From the NCBI RefSeq assembly GCF_014596475.1, contig NZ_MECJ01000002.1, forward strand, positions 372,001 to 436,000: a DNA stretch of 64,000 nucleotides. Direction: 5' to 3'. This DNA is from Streptomyces sp. CBMA152 (GTDB lineage Bacteria > Actinomycetota > Actinomycetes > Streptomycetales > Streptomycetaceae). Position 1 is the first letter of the stretch; every line of letters begins with the position of its first letter. Shown one piece after another: positions 51,935 to 59,802 of this stretch. A program made the position numbers and the translations under genes. The notes under the pieces were generated by a model. The model was not told the DNA's origin. It saw nothing but the letters and a program-made list of their open reading frames with translations, and ran no database searches.

Positions 51935-52001
51935 CTTGCTTTAGCGATCGCTAAGGCAAGCGATACCGCGACACTAGCAGCACTTCTTTAGCGATCGCTA
52001 C
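51935..52001. promoter_or_regulatory. Two TetR-type palindromic operators
   Basis: The 14-bp palindrome TTAGCGATCGCTAA (51941-51954), extended by CTTGC/GCAAG arms to 51935-51960, and a second copy TTAGCGATCGCTAC (51988-52001) lie in the hydrolase/TetR gap, 47 bp apart. TAGACT (52010-52015) is a plausible -10 for the TetR gene, which would place its transcript start at the ATG. Confidence 0.85.
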
Positions 52002-52021
52002 AAGAGGGTTAGACTCATGCC

Positions 52022-52642
52022 ATGACCACCACCGAGCGGACCACCGGGCGGCGGCCGCGCCGCTCCTTCGACCGCGACAAGGCGCTGGAGACCGCGCTCA
52101 CCGAGTTCTGGCGGCACGGTTACGAGACGACCTCGGTCGCCATGCTCACCAAGGCCATGGGGATCAATCCGCCCAGCCTCTACGCCGCTTTCGGCGACAA
52201 ACGGCAGCTGTTCAGCGAAGCCGTCCAGCTCTACGGGCGTACGCACGGCAGCCACGGCGCCCGCGCCCTCGACGAGCCCACCGCGCGGGGCGCCGTCGAA
52301 GGCGTGCTGCGGTTCGCCGCCGCCGACTACACCGACCCGAGCCACCCGCCGGGCTGCTTCGTCATCAACGGGGCCACCAACTGCACCCCGGCCGCCGAGG
52401 ACGTCAAGGCGGAGCTGCGCGCCATCCGCGAAGGCACCAAGCGCGCCATCGAGGAGAAGATCACCGCCGACGTGGCAGCGGGACGCCTCCCCGACAGCGT
52501 CGACGCCCACGCCCTCGCCACGTTCTACGCGGCCGTCATCCAGGGCATGGACACCCAGGCCTGCGACGGGGTGGACCGGGCGACCCTGGAGAGCATGGTC
52601 GACCTCGCGATGGCGGCCTGGCCCGACGCGTCAGCGCCCTGA
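52022..52642 (+). CDS. TetR/AcrR-family regulator
   Basis: This 206-residue protein has the TetR helix-turn-helix (ALETALTEFWRHGYETTSVA, AMGINPPSLYAAFGDKRQLF) and a helical C-terminal domain with the HPPGCFVINGATNC segment seen in one common subgroup. The start is probably leaderless. It represses the divergent alpha/beta hydrolase and itself via the two palindromes between them. Its 3' end overlaps the convergent lipoprotein gene by 12 bases. Confidence 0.92.
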   Translation: MTTTERTTGRRPRRSFDRDKALETALTEFWRHGYETTSVAMLTKAMGINPPSLYAAFGDKRQLFSEAVQLYGRTHGSHGARALDEPTARGAVEGVLRFAAADYTDPSHPPGCFVINGATNCTPAAEDVKAELRAIREGTKRAIEEKITADVAAGRLPDSVDAHALATFYAAVIQGMDTQACDGVDRATLESMVDLAMAAWPDASAP

Positions 52643-53500
52643 ATCCCTCTTCCAGGGGCCGACGCCGACCTTGCCCGTGGTCCCGAGGTCGAGTTCGGGG
52701 ATCACCATCATCGGGGCATCGCCGGGATTCGCCCGCACCCTGACATAGGGGGCGTTGACCGGATCGCCGACCCCGGCCTCGACGGTGTTGCGCCACACCA
52801 GCCCGGCATACGCCCGCTCGCCGGGTTTCAGCGCCAGTGGCTGCGGGACGCCGTCGGCCCCGGTGCCGGTGGCAATGGAGCTGCCGCCCTGGAGGACCTT
52901 CACTCCGTCGACGGGCTTGTGGGCCTCGTCGAGGAGTTGGACGTTCGGGTAGCCGTTGAGCCGACGGGTCTGTGTGCCGCAGTTCTCCAGGTGCAGACCG
53001 ATGACCCGGAGCCCCATCGCGGCATCGCCCTCATCGGCGTACACACGTACTCCCGAGGGCGGGCAGGTTCCCCCACTGGAGGAGTCTTCGGCGGTGGGGA
53101 CGCTCCGCACCCGGGCGATCTTCACGTGGGCCACACGGTGCGCACGTGAGGGGAGCCCGTGGAGGTCGCTCACGGTGACGCTGCTCTTTACGGTCTGGCC
53201 GGGCTTCACGGCCGACACTGTCTGCCTGGCCTCGCCCAACCCCTCACCGGAATCCGTCCGCAACGCGAAGCCGACGGTGTAAGTGGACGGCTCCGACTCG
53301 CGGTTGGTGGCCTCGAACTCGGCGCGTTGTGTGTCCGGGTTCCAGTCGGTGACCTTGACTCCGTCCTTTTCCGCATAGGGAGCGGCCTCAGGTCGAGGCG
53401 AAGTGCCGTGCTGCGAACCGGCACTCTGCGTCCCGCATGCCGTGAGCAGTAGAACGCCGACGGCAGTGACGGCGGCGGAGGTGGAAAGGGGGCTACGCAT
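52631..53500 (-). CDS. DUF4232-type lipoprotein
   Basis: This 289-residue exported lipoprotein has lipobox LLTAC (Cys22) and two beta domains: an FxxTNRESEPSTYTVGF-type region at about 50-115, and a DUF4232-like domain from about 140 (LHLENCGTQTRRLNGYPNVQLLD, LKPGERAYAGLVWRN). The function of the domain is unknown. Its 3' end overlaps the TetR gene by 12 bases, and the coupling is tail to tail. Confidence 0.85.
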   Translation of the reverse strand: MRSPLSTSAAVTAVGVLLLTACGTQSAGSQHGTSPRPEAAPYAEKDGVKVTDWNPDTQRAEFEATNRESEPSTYTVGFALRTDSGEGLGEARQTVSAVKPGQTVKSSVTVSDLHGLPSRAHRVAHVKIARVRSVPTAEDSSSGGTCPPSGVRVYADEGDAAMGLRVIGLHLENCGTQTRRLNGYPNVQLLDEAHKPVDGVKVLQGGSSIATGTGADGVPQPLALKPGERAYAGLVWRNTVEAGVGDPVNAPYVRVRANPGDAPMMVIPELDLGTTGKVGVGPWKRDSGR

Positions 53501-53568
53501 GGGTCGAGTCGATCAGTTCTGGACCGGGGTGGCTGTGACGGAAGCCATGTTTCCGGTCACGGTCACGG

Positions 53569-54360
53569 TCACGTCACAGAGCGGGGCAATGTAGTCGGAA
53601 TCGCGGTGAGGACGGGTTGGTAGAACCCGCTGGCAGCCGGGGTGTGCCAGGTGATGTCCGTGAAGCCCGCCTCGGTCACGAATTCCGTCAACTGCCCCTG
53701 TGTCAGCGCCCAATACGTGGTCCGGCGCACGCGTACGTTCCAGGTGTCTCCCGCAGGGAGGAGCTGGAAGTGCTCCAGGTCGTAGCGCTCGCCGTCCTCG
53801 TGCCAGTGCCACAGCTGGAAAGTGATCACCTCGCCGTCGGCGGTCTGCGAGACCTGGGGAGGGGCCGCCGTGGGGTGGGTCTGCCGGGCTTCGTCGTACG
53901 CCCGGATGGTGAGCACGAGCAGCCCGTCGTCCCGCAGTACGCGTCGCATATCGAGCAGGGCCGTCCGAACCTCCTCGGGGGAGAGCAGGTGCGGCAGCGC
54001 GTTGTCGGCGCAGATGACGACGTCGAAGGAGGACGGTCTGAACGGCAGAGCTCGCATGTCCGCTGCTGCCAGCGGGAGTTGTACGCCACGGGTTGCCGCG
54101 TGGGCGGCGGCGTGGGCGGTGGCCACGGGGCTCAGGTCGCTGCCGACGACCCGGTGCCCGCCCAGGGCGAGCCCGATCGCCTGGGTGCCGATCCCGCAGG
54201 AGCAGTCCAGAATCGTCGGTGGCCCCGCCCCGGGTCGTAACCGAATGAGCCCGTCCAACACCTTCGCCTGGTACGCCATGCTCGCGTCCCAGTCCTGGAA
54301 GATCAGGTGGTAGTCGGCGGCCAGTTCGTCGTAGAAGTCCCTCACCGAGAATCCGGGCAT
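53569..54360 (-). CDS. Class I SAM-dependent methyltransferase
   Basis: This 263-residue protein has SAM motif I (ILDCSCGIGTQAIGLALGG), the acidic VVGSDLSP and DVVICADNALPHL, and a C-terminal segment (LTEFVTEAGFTDITWHTP) like glycine/sarcosine N-methyltransferase relatives. The substrate is unknown. ATG 54360 starts the family N-terminus (FYDELAADYHLIFQDWD). The IS200/IS605 element begins less than 100 bases upstream, so its original promoter may be disrupted. Confidence 0.88.
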   Translation of the reverse strand: MPGFSVRDFYDELAADYHLIFQDWDASMAYQAKVLDGLIRLRPGAGPPTILDCSCGIGTQAIGLALGGHRVVGSDLSPVATAHAAAHAATRGVQLPLAAADMRALPFRPSSFDVVICADNALPHLLSPEEVRTALLDMRRVLRDDGLLVLTIRAYDEARQTHPTAAPPQVSQTADGEVITFQLWHWHEDGERYDLEHFQLLPAGDTWNVRVRRTTYWALTQGQLTEFVTEAGFTDITWHTPAASGFYQPVLTAIPTTLPRSVT

Positions 54361-54491
54361 GCGCCTCACCGTAGTGCGCGCGCGTCCGTCTACCTTTGAT
54401 TTTGGCCAGTGCTCCGGCGATTACGCCGGGGGTGGGGGCTATCTCAGAATTGCTCTGACCGGTGCATGAGCACGGGTGGGTACTGTTCGCC

Positions 54492-54923
54492 TCAGCTCGC
54501 GGGGCGCTTCTGGTTTTCGATGTACTGCTTCACGACGGTCGGGGGTGCTCCGCCGCAGCTTCCGGCGAAGTAGGAGCCGGACCGGAAGTGCCCGCCCCAC
54601 AGGTGCCGGCGCACGTGCGCGTCGTACTCCTCGCGCAGCAGCCGGGCAGAGAAGCCTTTGAGGGAGTTGACCAGCTTGGAGAGCTGGATTTTAGGCGGGT
54701 AGTGCACGAGGAGATGTACGTGGTCGTCCTCGCCGTTGAACTGCTTCATCTCGGCCTCGAAGTCGTCGCATACCTCCCGCATGATCTCTTCACAGCGCGT
54801 CAGCATGGCGTCTCTCGTGGTCTTGCGTCGGTACTTCGTGACGAAAACCAAGTGGACATGCAGGTTGTGGATGACGTGACGGCTGGTGCGTACATCGGGA
54901 TTAGGGTTCCAGCGTGGTGACAT
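54492..54923 (-). CDS. tnpA: IS200/IS605 Y1 transposase TnpA
   Basis: This 143-residue single-strand transposase has the HUH metal motif (DDHVHLLVHYPP) and the catalytic Tyr near the C-terminus (VVKQYIENQ). LVFVTKYRRK and GHFRSGSYFAGS are typical of IS200-type Y1 enzymes. It appears complete. It excises and inserts single-stranded copies using hairpins at the element's ends. Confidence 0.93.
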   Translation of the reverse strand: MSPRWNPNPDVRTSRHVIHNLHVHLVFVTKYRRKTTRDAMLTRCEEIMREVCDDFEAEMKQFNGEDDHVHLLVHYPPKIQLSKLVNSLKGFSARLLREEYDAHVRRHLWGGHFRSGSYFAGSCGGAPPTVVKQYIENQKRPAS

Positions 54924-54948
54924 GAACCACGTATGTATGGTGATTGCT

Positions 54949-56175
54949 ATGCAGCTCAGGTACGGGTTCCGCCTGTATCCGAACGGTCCTCAGCTCTCGG
55001 CGCTGGCCAGGGCGTTCGGGTGTGCGCGGGTGGTCTTCAACGACGCGTTGCGCGTCCGTGAGGACGCCCGCGTCACCGGGCTGCCGTTCGTCACCTCCGC
55101 TGATCTTTCCAAGCGGCTCACGGCGTCGAAGAAAACCCCGGAGCGGGCATGGCTGGGTGAAGTTTCCTCTGTCATCCTCCAGCAGTCCCTTCGCGATCTG
55201 GACAGCGCGTACCGGAAATTTTTCGACGGCCTCAAGGGCAAGCGCCCGAAGATGGGGCCACCCCGCTTCAAGTCCAAGCGGGACACTCGGCAGGCGATCC
55301 GGTTCACCGCAAACGCCGGATGGAAGATCACACCCGGCGGGAAGCTGCGGCTGCCCAAGGTGGGCGACGTGCCGGTGAAGTGGTCGCGCACGCTGCCGTC
55401 CACCCCCACCACAGTGACCGTGATCAAGGACAGTGCCGGGCGTTGCTTCGCTTCGTTCATCGTGGAGACCGGCCCGGAAGGAGTCCTGACACCGGTCACG
55501 CCCCAGGTCGGCATAGACCTCGGCCTGGGGCACTTCGCCGTCCTCTCGGACGGCCGGAAGATCGACAGCCCGCGCTTCCTGCGCCGCGCTGAGAAGCGCC
55601 TCAAGCGCGCACAGCACAACCTCAGCCGCAAGGCAAAAGGATCGAACAACAGGAACAAGGCCCGGATCACACTCGCCCGTGCTCACGCACGGGTCGCCGA
55701 TGCACGCCGTGAGTTCCACCACCAGCTTTCCACCAAGCTGATCCGCGAAAACCAAGCCATCGCGGTGGAAGACCTGGCGGTCAAGGGGCTCGCCCGCACA
55801 CGCCTGGCCAAGTCCGTGCACGATGCTGGATGGTCCCAGTTCGTGGCCATGCTCGCCTACAAGGCCGACCGGTACGGACGCGCCTTCGTGCGCATAGGCC
55901 GGTTCGAGCCGCCCTCCCAGGTCTGCTCGGCCTGCGGCGTCAAGGACGGCCCCAAGCCCCTGCACGTCCGAGAGTGGACGTGCCGGGAGTGCGGGACGGT
56001 CCTGGACCGAGACATCAACGCGGCGGTCAACATCGCCAAGGCGGCCGGACTGGCCGTGACAGCCTGCGGAGCGCGGATAAGACCAGGACTTGTCCCGGCA
56101 CAGCGTGAAGAAACAGGAACCCGCCCGGAGCCGCACCGGACCATAGTGCGACAGACGGGAATCGCCTTCCTCTAG
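54949..56175 (+). CDS. tnpB: RNA-guided nuclease TnpB (IS200/IS605 OrfB)
   Basis: This 408-residue TnpB has all three RuvC acidic residues: Asp190 (GIDLGLGHF), Glu274 (VEDLAVKG) and Asp355 (DRDINAAVN), plus a C4 zinc ribbon (CSACG and CRECG) and the N-terminal RYGFRLYPNGPQ wedge-like start. It is probably active. An alternative ATG at 54922 adds nine residues. TnpB uses an omega-RNA from the element's right end to cut DNA and help the element persist. Confidence 0.92.
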   Translation: MQLRYGFRLYPNGPQLSALARAFGCARVVFNDALRVREDARVTGLPFVTSADLSKRLTASKKTPERAWLGEVSSVILQQSLRDLDSAYRKFFDGLKGKRPKMGPPRFKSKRDTRQAIRFTANAGWKITPGGKLRLPKVGDVPVKWSRTLPSTPTTVTVIKDSAGRCFASFIVETGPEGVLTPVTPQVGIDLGLGHFAVLSDGRKIDSPRFLRRAEKRLKRAQHNLSRKAKGSNNRNKARITLARAHARVADARREFHHQLSTKLIRENQAIAVEDLAVKGLARTRLAKSVHDAGWSQFVAMLAYKADRYGRAFVRIGRFEPPSQVCSACGVKDGPKPLHVREWTCRECGTVLDRDINAAVNIAKAAGLAVTACGARIRPGLVPAQREETGTRPEPHRTIVRQTGIAFL

Positions 56176-56190
56176 GTGGGCCAGGATTTC
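56050..56190 (+). ncRNA. Predicted omega-RNA scaffold at the tnpB 3' end
   Basis: In IS605-family elements the guide RNA overlaps the tnpB 3' end and ends at the element's right end. Here that stretch is the last tnpB codons (after AGLAVTACGARIRPGL) and the 15 bases beyond the stop. The guide would be DNA just beyond about 56190, i.e. the end of the DyP gene. No structure was computed. Confidence 0.35.
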
Positions 56191-57406
56191 AAAGGACAGT
56201 GCTGCCCAACACCTCCTTCCCACTCGCGCCGGGCAGCACGAAGAACACGGCGGAGCCGTAGTGCTCGATGTACGGGTTGAGGGCGTCATGGGCCGCCAGG
56301 CGGCGCTGGACGCGGACGAACAGCTCCGGATCGTTGAGGTAGGCGAGAAAGAGCAGGCCCTGGTCGTCCGGGCCGTTGTCGTACGAGTATCCGCGCCGCA
56401 ACATGCGCGCGCCGCCGTCGAAGCGCGGGTGGGCGAGGCGTACATGGGCGTCGGCGGGGAGCAGATAGCGGCCCTGGGGTGTCTTGGCGAAGAGGTCGGC
56501 CTCGGCGTGCTCCGGGCCGCCCTGGAGTGGGCCGCCGCCCGCCTTGTGGCGGCCGATGATCCGTTCCTGCCGTTCGATCGGCAGGTCGCCGAACTCTTCT
56601 GTCGCCAGGCGGACGCGCCGTACGACCAGATACGTGCCACCGCGATACGGGCCGGACCCCAGCCACACCCAGCGCGCGGCCTCCGCGACGCTCGGGTTGG
56701 CCGTACCGTCCTTGAAGCCCAGGAGGTTACGAGGTGTCTCGCCGGGCCGTGTCACCGGGAGGAAACCCACCTGACGCCAACGCGGACGCAGCACACCCGA
56801 CGCCGCCCGCTCCAGTGCGCGCCCCAACTCGCCGACGGCGTCCGGGGTGCGGGCGCAGACCTGGACACACACATCGCCGCCCCCGGCCTCGGGCCGAAGC
56901 CGGTCACCCGCGAAAGCGGGCAGCTCACGCAACGCCTCCGGTGCGTGGAGACCGAGCCGGGCGAAGAGGCCCGAACCCACCCCGACCGTCGCGGTCCGGC
57001 GGTCGCGGTCGTCGGCCCGGAGGTCGCCGAGCATCGGCGTCCAGGCCGCGAGCATGCGCCGCACCGCACGTCGGCCTTCCGGACCGTGGATGCCGGGGCA
57101 CAGGTCGTACGAGAGCAGCAGCGCGTGCGGGGGCTGGGGGTCGGCGATGCCCCGCTGGTGGCCTGCGGGGGTGCGCCCGGGACCGTGCGCGGGGGACGGG
57201 GCAGGAGTCCGGGTGGGTGACCGCTGGCAACCGGCCGTCGTGGCAGTCGTACCCATGGCGACGAGGCCGCCCAGCAGGGTGCGGCGCCTGGGGGAGGTGC
57301 GGCTCTCGGGCCCGGGGTCCGCATCCGTATCCGCACCGGGCGGACCGGACCGTACGTATCCAGCCGACGGCAAGTAATCATAAAAAGGGGCGTAGTTCGC
57401 ATTCAC
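56189..57406 (-). CDS. Tat-exported DyP-type peroxidase (EfeB-like)
   Basis: This 405-residue heme peroxidase has a long N-region and a twin-arginine signal (SPRRRTLLGGL) ending before a lipobox-like TTAGC. The DyP core has GFKDGTANP (distal Asp), the conserved ARMLRRGYSYDNG arginine region and LLFLAYLNDPELFVRVQ. Such enzymes take iron or dye substrates. The start is GTG 57406, only 27 bases from the divergent beta-helix gene. The stop codon (56189-56191) coincides with the end of the IS element, so the last residues may have been altered by insertion. Confidence 0.88.
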   Translation of the reverse strand: MNANYAPFYDYLPSAGYVRSGPPGADTDADPGPESRTSPRRRTLLGGLVAMGTTATTAGCQRSPTRTPAPSPAHGPGRTPAGHQRGIADPQPPHALLLSYDLCPGIHGPEGRRAVRRMLAAWTPMLGDLRADDRDRRTATVGVGSGLFARLGLHAPEALRELPAFAGDRLRPEAGGGDVCVQVCARTPDAVGELGRALERAASGVLRPRWRQVGFLPVTRPGETPRNLLGFKDGTANPSVAEAARWVWLGSGPYRGGTYLVVRRVRLATEEFGDLPIERQERIIGRHKAGGGPLQGGPEHAEADLFAKTPQGRYLLPADAHVRLAHPRFDGGARMLRRGYSYDNGPDDQGLLFLAYLNDPELFVRVQRRLAAHDALNPYIEHYGSAVFFVLPGASGKEVLGSTVL

Positions 57407-57433
57407 GGCGCTCCGCACGATACACCTGCCCCC

Positions 57434-58792
57434 ATGGTCGCCCTTGCCTTTCGCCTCGTGCCGTGGCGACGCCGGTGGACCCCGGTCGTCGCTGCCGCTC
57501 TGCTTCTGCTGGTTCCGGCGTGTTCCGGTCCGGCGGACGACTCGGTGCCGCCCGGTCGCGGCCCTGGGGCCACACTGCGTGTGCCGCGTGACTACGGTTC
57601 CGTGCAGCAGGCCGTCGATCACGCCCGGGCGGGTGATCTCGTCCTGGTCGCGCCAGGCGTCTACCGCGAGAGCGTCACCATCGCCGCGCCGCGCGTCGTG
57701 CTGCGCGGCGCGGACCGCAACAGCGTCGTGATCGACGGGGAGTTCCGCCGCGCCAACGGCGTCACCGTCACGGGGCCGGGCTCGGTGGTGGAGAACCTGA
57801 CGGTCCGCAACCACCTGGCCAACGGCGTGCTGTTCACCGGGGTGACCGACGCGTCCCGGCACACCGGCGGCGCGGGCGGAGCGGGGTACGAACGGCTCGA
57901 CACCAAGGCGTACCCACCGCTCAGGGGCTTCCGGGCCTCGTACATCACCGCGCACAACAACGCGCTGTACGGCATCTACGCGTTCGACGCCCGCGAGGGG
58001 GTCATCGAGGACTCGTACGCCTCGGGGCAGGCCGACTCCGGTATTTATGTGGGCCAGTGCCGCCCGTGTCTCACCACGGTCCGGCGCAACACCGTCGAGC
58101 ACAACGCGGTCGGCATCGAAGTCACCAACGCCTCGGAGGAGTTGTACGTCCTCGGCAACACCGCCCGCCGCAACCGGGTCGGGGCGACCGTCAACTCCAA
58201 CGACCTGGAGGCCCTGGCACCCCAGCACCGGGCGGTGTTCGCCGGCAACGCCCTCAGCGACAACAACGACGACCACAGCCCCGAGCAGGCCGACGGCGGT
58301 TTCGGCATCGGGATCGGCCTCGGCGGTGGCACGGACAACGCCGTCGAGCACAACCTGATCAGCGGGAACCGCCGTGCCGGGGTGCTGCTCACCGATGTCG
58401 CGGGCTACCCGGCGGCCCGTAACGCCGTACGCGCCAACCGGGTCACCGGTAACGGCACCGACCTCGTGCTCGCCAGCGCGGCCCAGGGCGGCAACTGCTT
58501 CGACGGCAACACACAGGACCGGGTGTCCCCGGCCGAGCTCACCGAGGCGGCCCCGTGCGGCCGCAGCGGCGGGCCGTGGCCCGCGCCCGGCTCGGCGCCG
58601 GCCGTCACCGCGCCGCCGGGGATGTCCTTCCGGATCGTGCCCGCCCCGCCGCCGCAGCTGTCCATGCCCCGGGCGCTCTCCACGCCACCCAGTGCTGCCG
58701 TCGGCCTGCCGGGACGCCCGGACACGCAGTCCTACGCGCTGCCGACCGGTTCGGGAAGCCAGGGCCGGTCACGACGGCGGCGTGGTCGCTGA
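57434..58792 (+). CDS. Right-handed parallel beta-helix lipoprotein (NosD/pectate-lyase-like)
   Basis: This 452-residue exported protein has a lipobox (LLVPAC, Cys30), then TLRVPRDYGSVQQAVDHARAG and GVYRESVTIAAPRVVLRG, the opening of PbH1/NosD-type beta-helices, with many Asn-rich rungs (NTVEHNAVGIEV, NLISGNRRAGVLL) to about residue 370. A Pro/Ala-rich tail follows. It may bind or cleave a polysaccharide. Catalytic residues are not evident. The gene is 27 bases from the DyP gene, so their promoters must overlap coding DNA. Confidence 0.87.
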   Translation: MVALAFRLVPWRRRWTPVVAAALLLLVPACSGPADDSVPPGRGPGATLRVPRDYGSVQQAVDHARAGDLVLVAPGVYRESVTIAAPRVVLRGADRNSVVIDGEFRRANGVTVTGPGSVVENLTVRNHLANGVLFTGVTDASRHTGGAGGAGYERLDTKAYPPLRGFRASYITAHNNALYGIYAFDAREGVIEDSYASGQADSGIYVGQCRPCLTTVRRNTVEHNAVGIEVTNASEELYVLGNTARRNRVGATVNSNDLEALAPQHRAVFAGNALSDNNDDHSPEQADGGFGIGIGLGGGTDNAVEHNLISGNRRAGVLLTDVAGYPAARNAVRANRVTGNGTDLVLASAAQGGNCFDGNTQDRVSPAELTEAAPCGRSGGPWPAPGSAPAVTAPPGMSFRIVPAPPPQLSMPRALSTPPSAAVGLPGRPDTQSYALPTGSGSQGRSRRRRGR

Positions 58793-59548
58793 CGGCCATG
58801 GCCCGGGCGGCAGCGGCGAGCGGTGCCGCCCGGTGAAGTCGACCGTCATCGGCTCCTCGCCGCTCGCCATCTGGGCCTCCACACGGCCGAGCGCGCCCGT
58901 CGCGTCGACCCAGTACGTCACCGGCGAAGCCCCCGACGGTTTGTCGCTGTTGGGCGTGTGCGCGCCCAGTCCCTCGGGGACCCGGGCGGGGCGCGGACCG
59001 GCGAAGAGGGTGTAGACGCGGCCCCGGATCCGTTTCTCACCCAGCCACTTGGGCCCCGACTGGGCCAGCAGCTGGGCGTTCTCGGGCCGGTCGCTGCCCA
59101 GGGCCAGGACGAGCCGCAGCGCGCGGTCCAGCGGGTCGCGGGTGTAGGGGCGCCGAGACCAGCGGGTGGCCGCGCCCGGGCGGGCCACCGCCCGCTCAGG
59201 CCCCGCCGACACGGCTCCCGGTGCCACCGACACGGTCGCCTGGTCCCAGGCGACCCGGCCCTCGTGGCCCAGCGCGCTGTAGCTGCCGCTGGCGCGGTGG
59301 GCCGCGTAGTCGACGACGGCCTCCACGCTGACCTCGGCGTCGGCGGTGGGCACGCGCAGCCGGACGGCGGCCGGGCCCGTCTCGTACACCGTCAGGCGGG
59401 CCAGCGCCAGCCGTTGGGCCTCCTCCTGGGTGAGCGGACGCGCCGCGTCGCCCGCGCCGCAGGCCGTCGTGCCGATGAGGAGCCATGCCGCGAGCAGTGC
59501 GGCGCGCCCGGTGCGCCGCAGGGCCCGGGGAATCGGTTGTCCCGTCAC
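58769..59548 (-). CDS. Secreted lipoprotein of unknown function
   Basis: This 259-residue protein has a basic N-terminus, hydrophobic signal and lipobox (TTAC, Cys30). The remaining part is a soluble domain with AEVSVEAVVDYAAHRASGSY and PVTYWVDATGALGRVEAQM, resembling LppX/LprG-type or copper-sensing-type lipoproteins only loosely. I do not recognise the family. It is convergent with the beta-helix gene and overlaps it by 24 bases. Confidence 0.72.
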   Translation of the reverse strand: MTGQPIPRALRRTGRAALLAAWLLIGTTACGAGDAARPLTQEEAQRLALARLTVYETGPAAVRLRVPTADAEVSVEAVVDYAAHRASGSYSALGHEGRVAWDQATVSVAPGAVSAGPERAVARPGAATRWSRRPYTRDPLDRALRLVLALGSDRPENAQLLAQSGPKWLGEKRIRGRVYTLFAGPRPARVPEGLGAHTPNSDKPSGASPVTYWVDATGALGRVEAQMASGEEPMTVDFTGRHRSPLPPGPWPSATTPPS

Positions 59549-59802
59549 CGGGTCAGCACATCATCGGCGGTGCGCCGAGTGCGGCCATGACACGGTCGCG
59601 TCGGCCGTTCAGGTACACCACGGATGTTCGGCCACCCCGCCGACCCGAACCTGGTACGCCATCGACCCGAGGGGCGGTTCGGGTGAACCTGGCGTGGCAG
59701 AAGAGTGAGCGCCGACCTCCACGGCCGATGTCGATCAAGAGAGTTCGGCGATCCGATGTTCATTCTTTTCGTCGTATCAGGTGACGGCGGAAAAGAGAGA
59801 CG

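Larger units (their letters stand above)
54425..56190. mobile_element. IS200/IS605-family element with divergent tnpA and tnpB
   Basis: TnpA (minus) and TnpB (plus) start within 26 bases of each other. Ends were placed by inference. On the left a 6-bp hairpin with an ATTA loop (54414-54429) contains TTAC, a known target motif of the family. On the right, the GGATTTCAA-like sequence near 56180-56190 resembles the usual right end. No target duplication is expected for this family. Boundaries are uncertain by tens of bases. Confidence 0.75.

Noticed and set aside
53554..53572. Three CGGTCA tandem copies
   Set aside because: Too short for a real repeat element; they end the methyltransferase coding region and are likely a local slippage.
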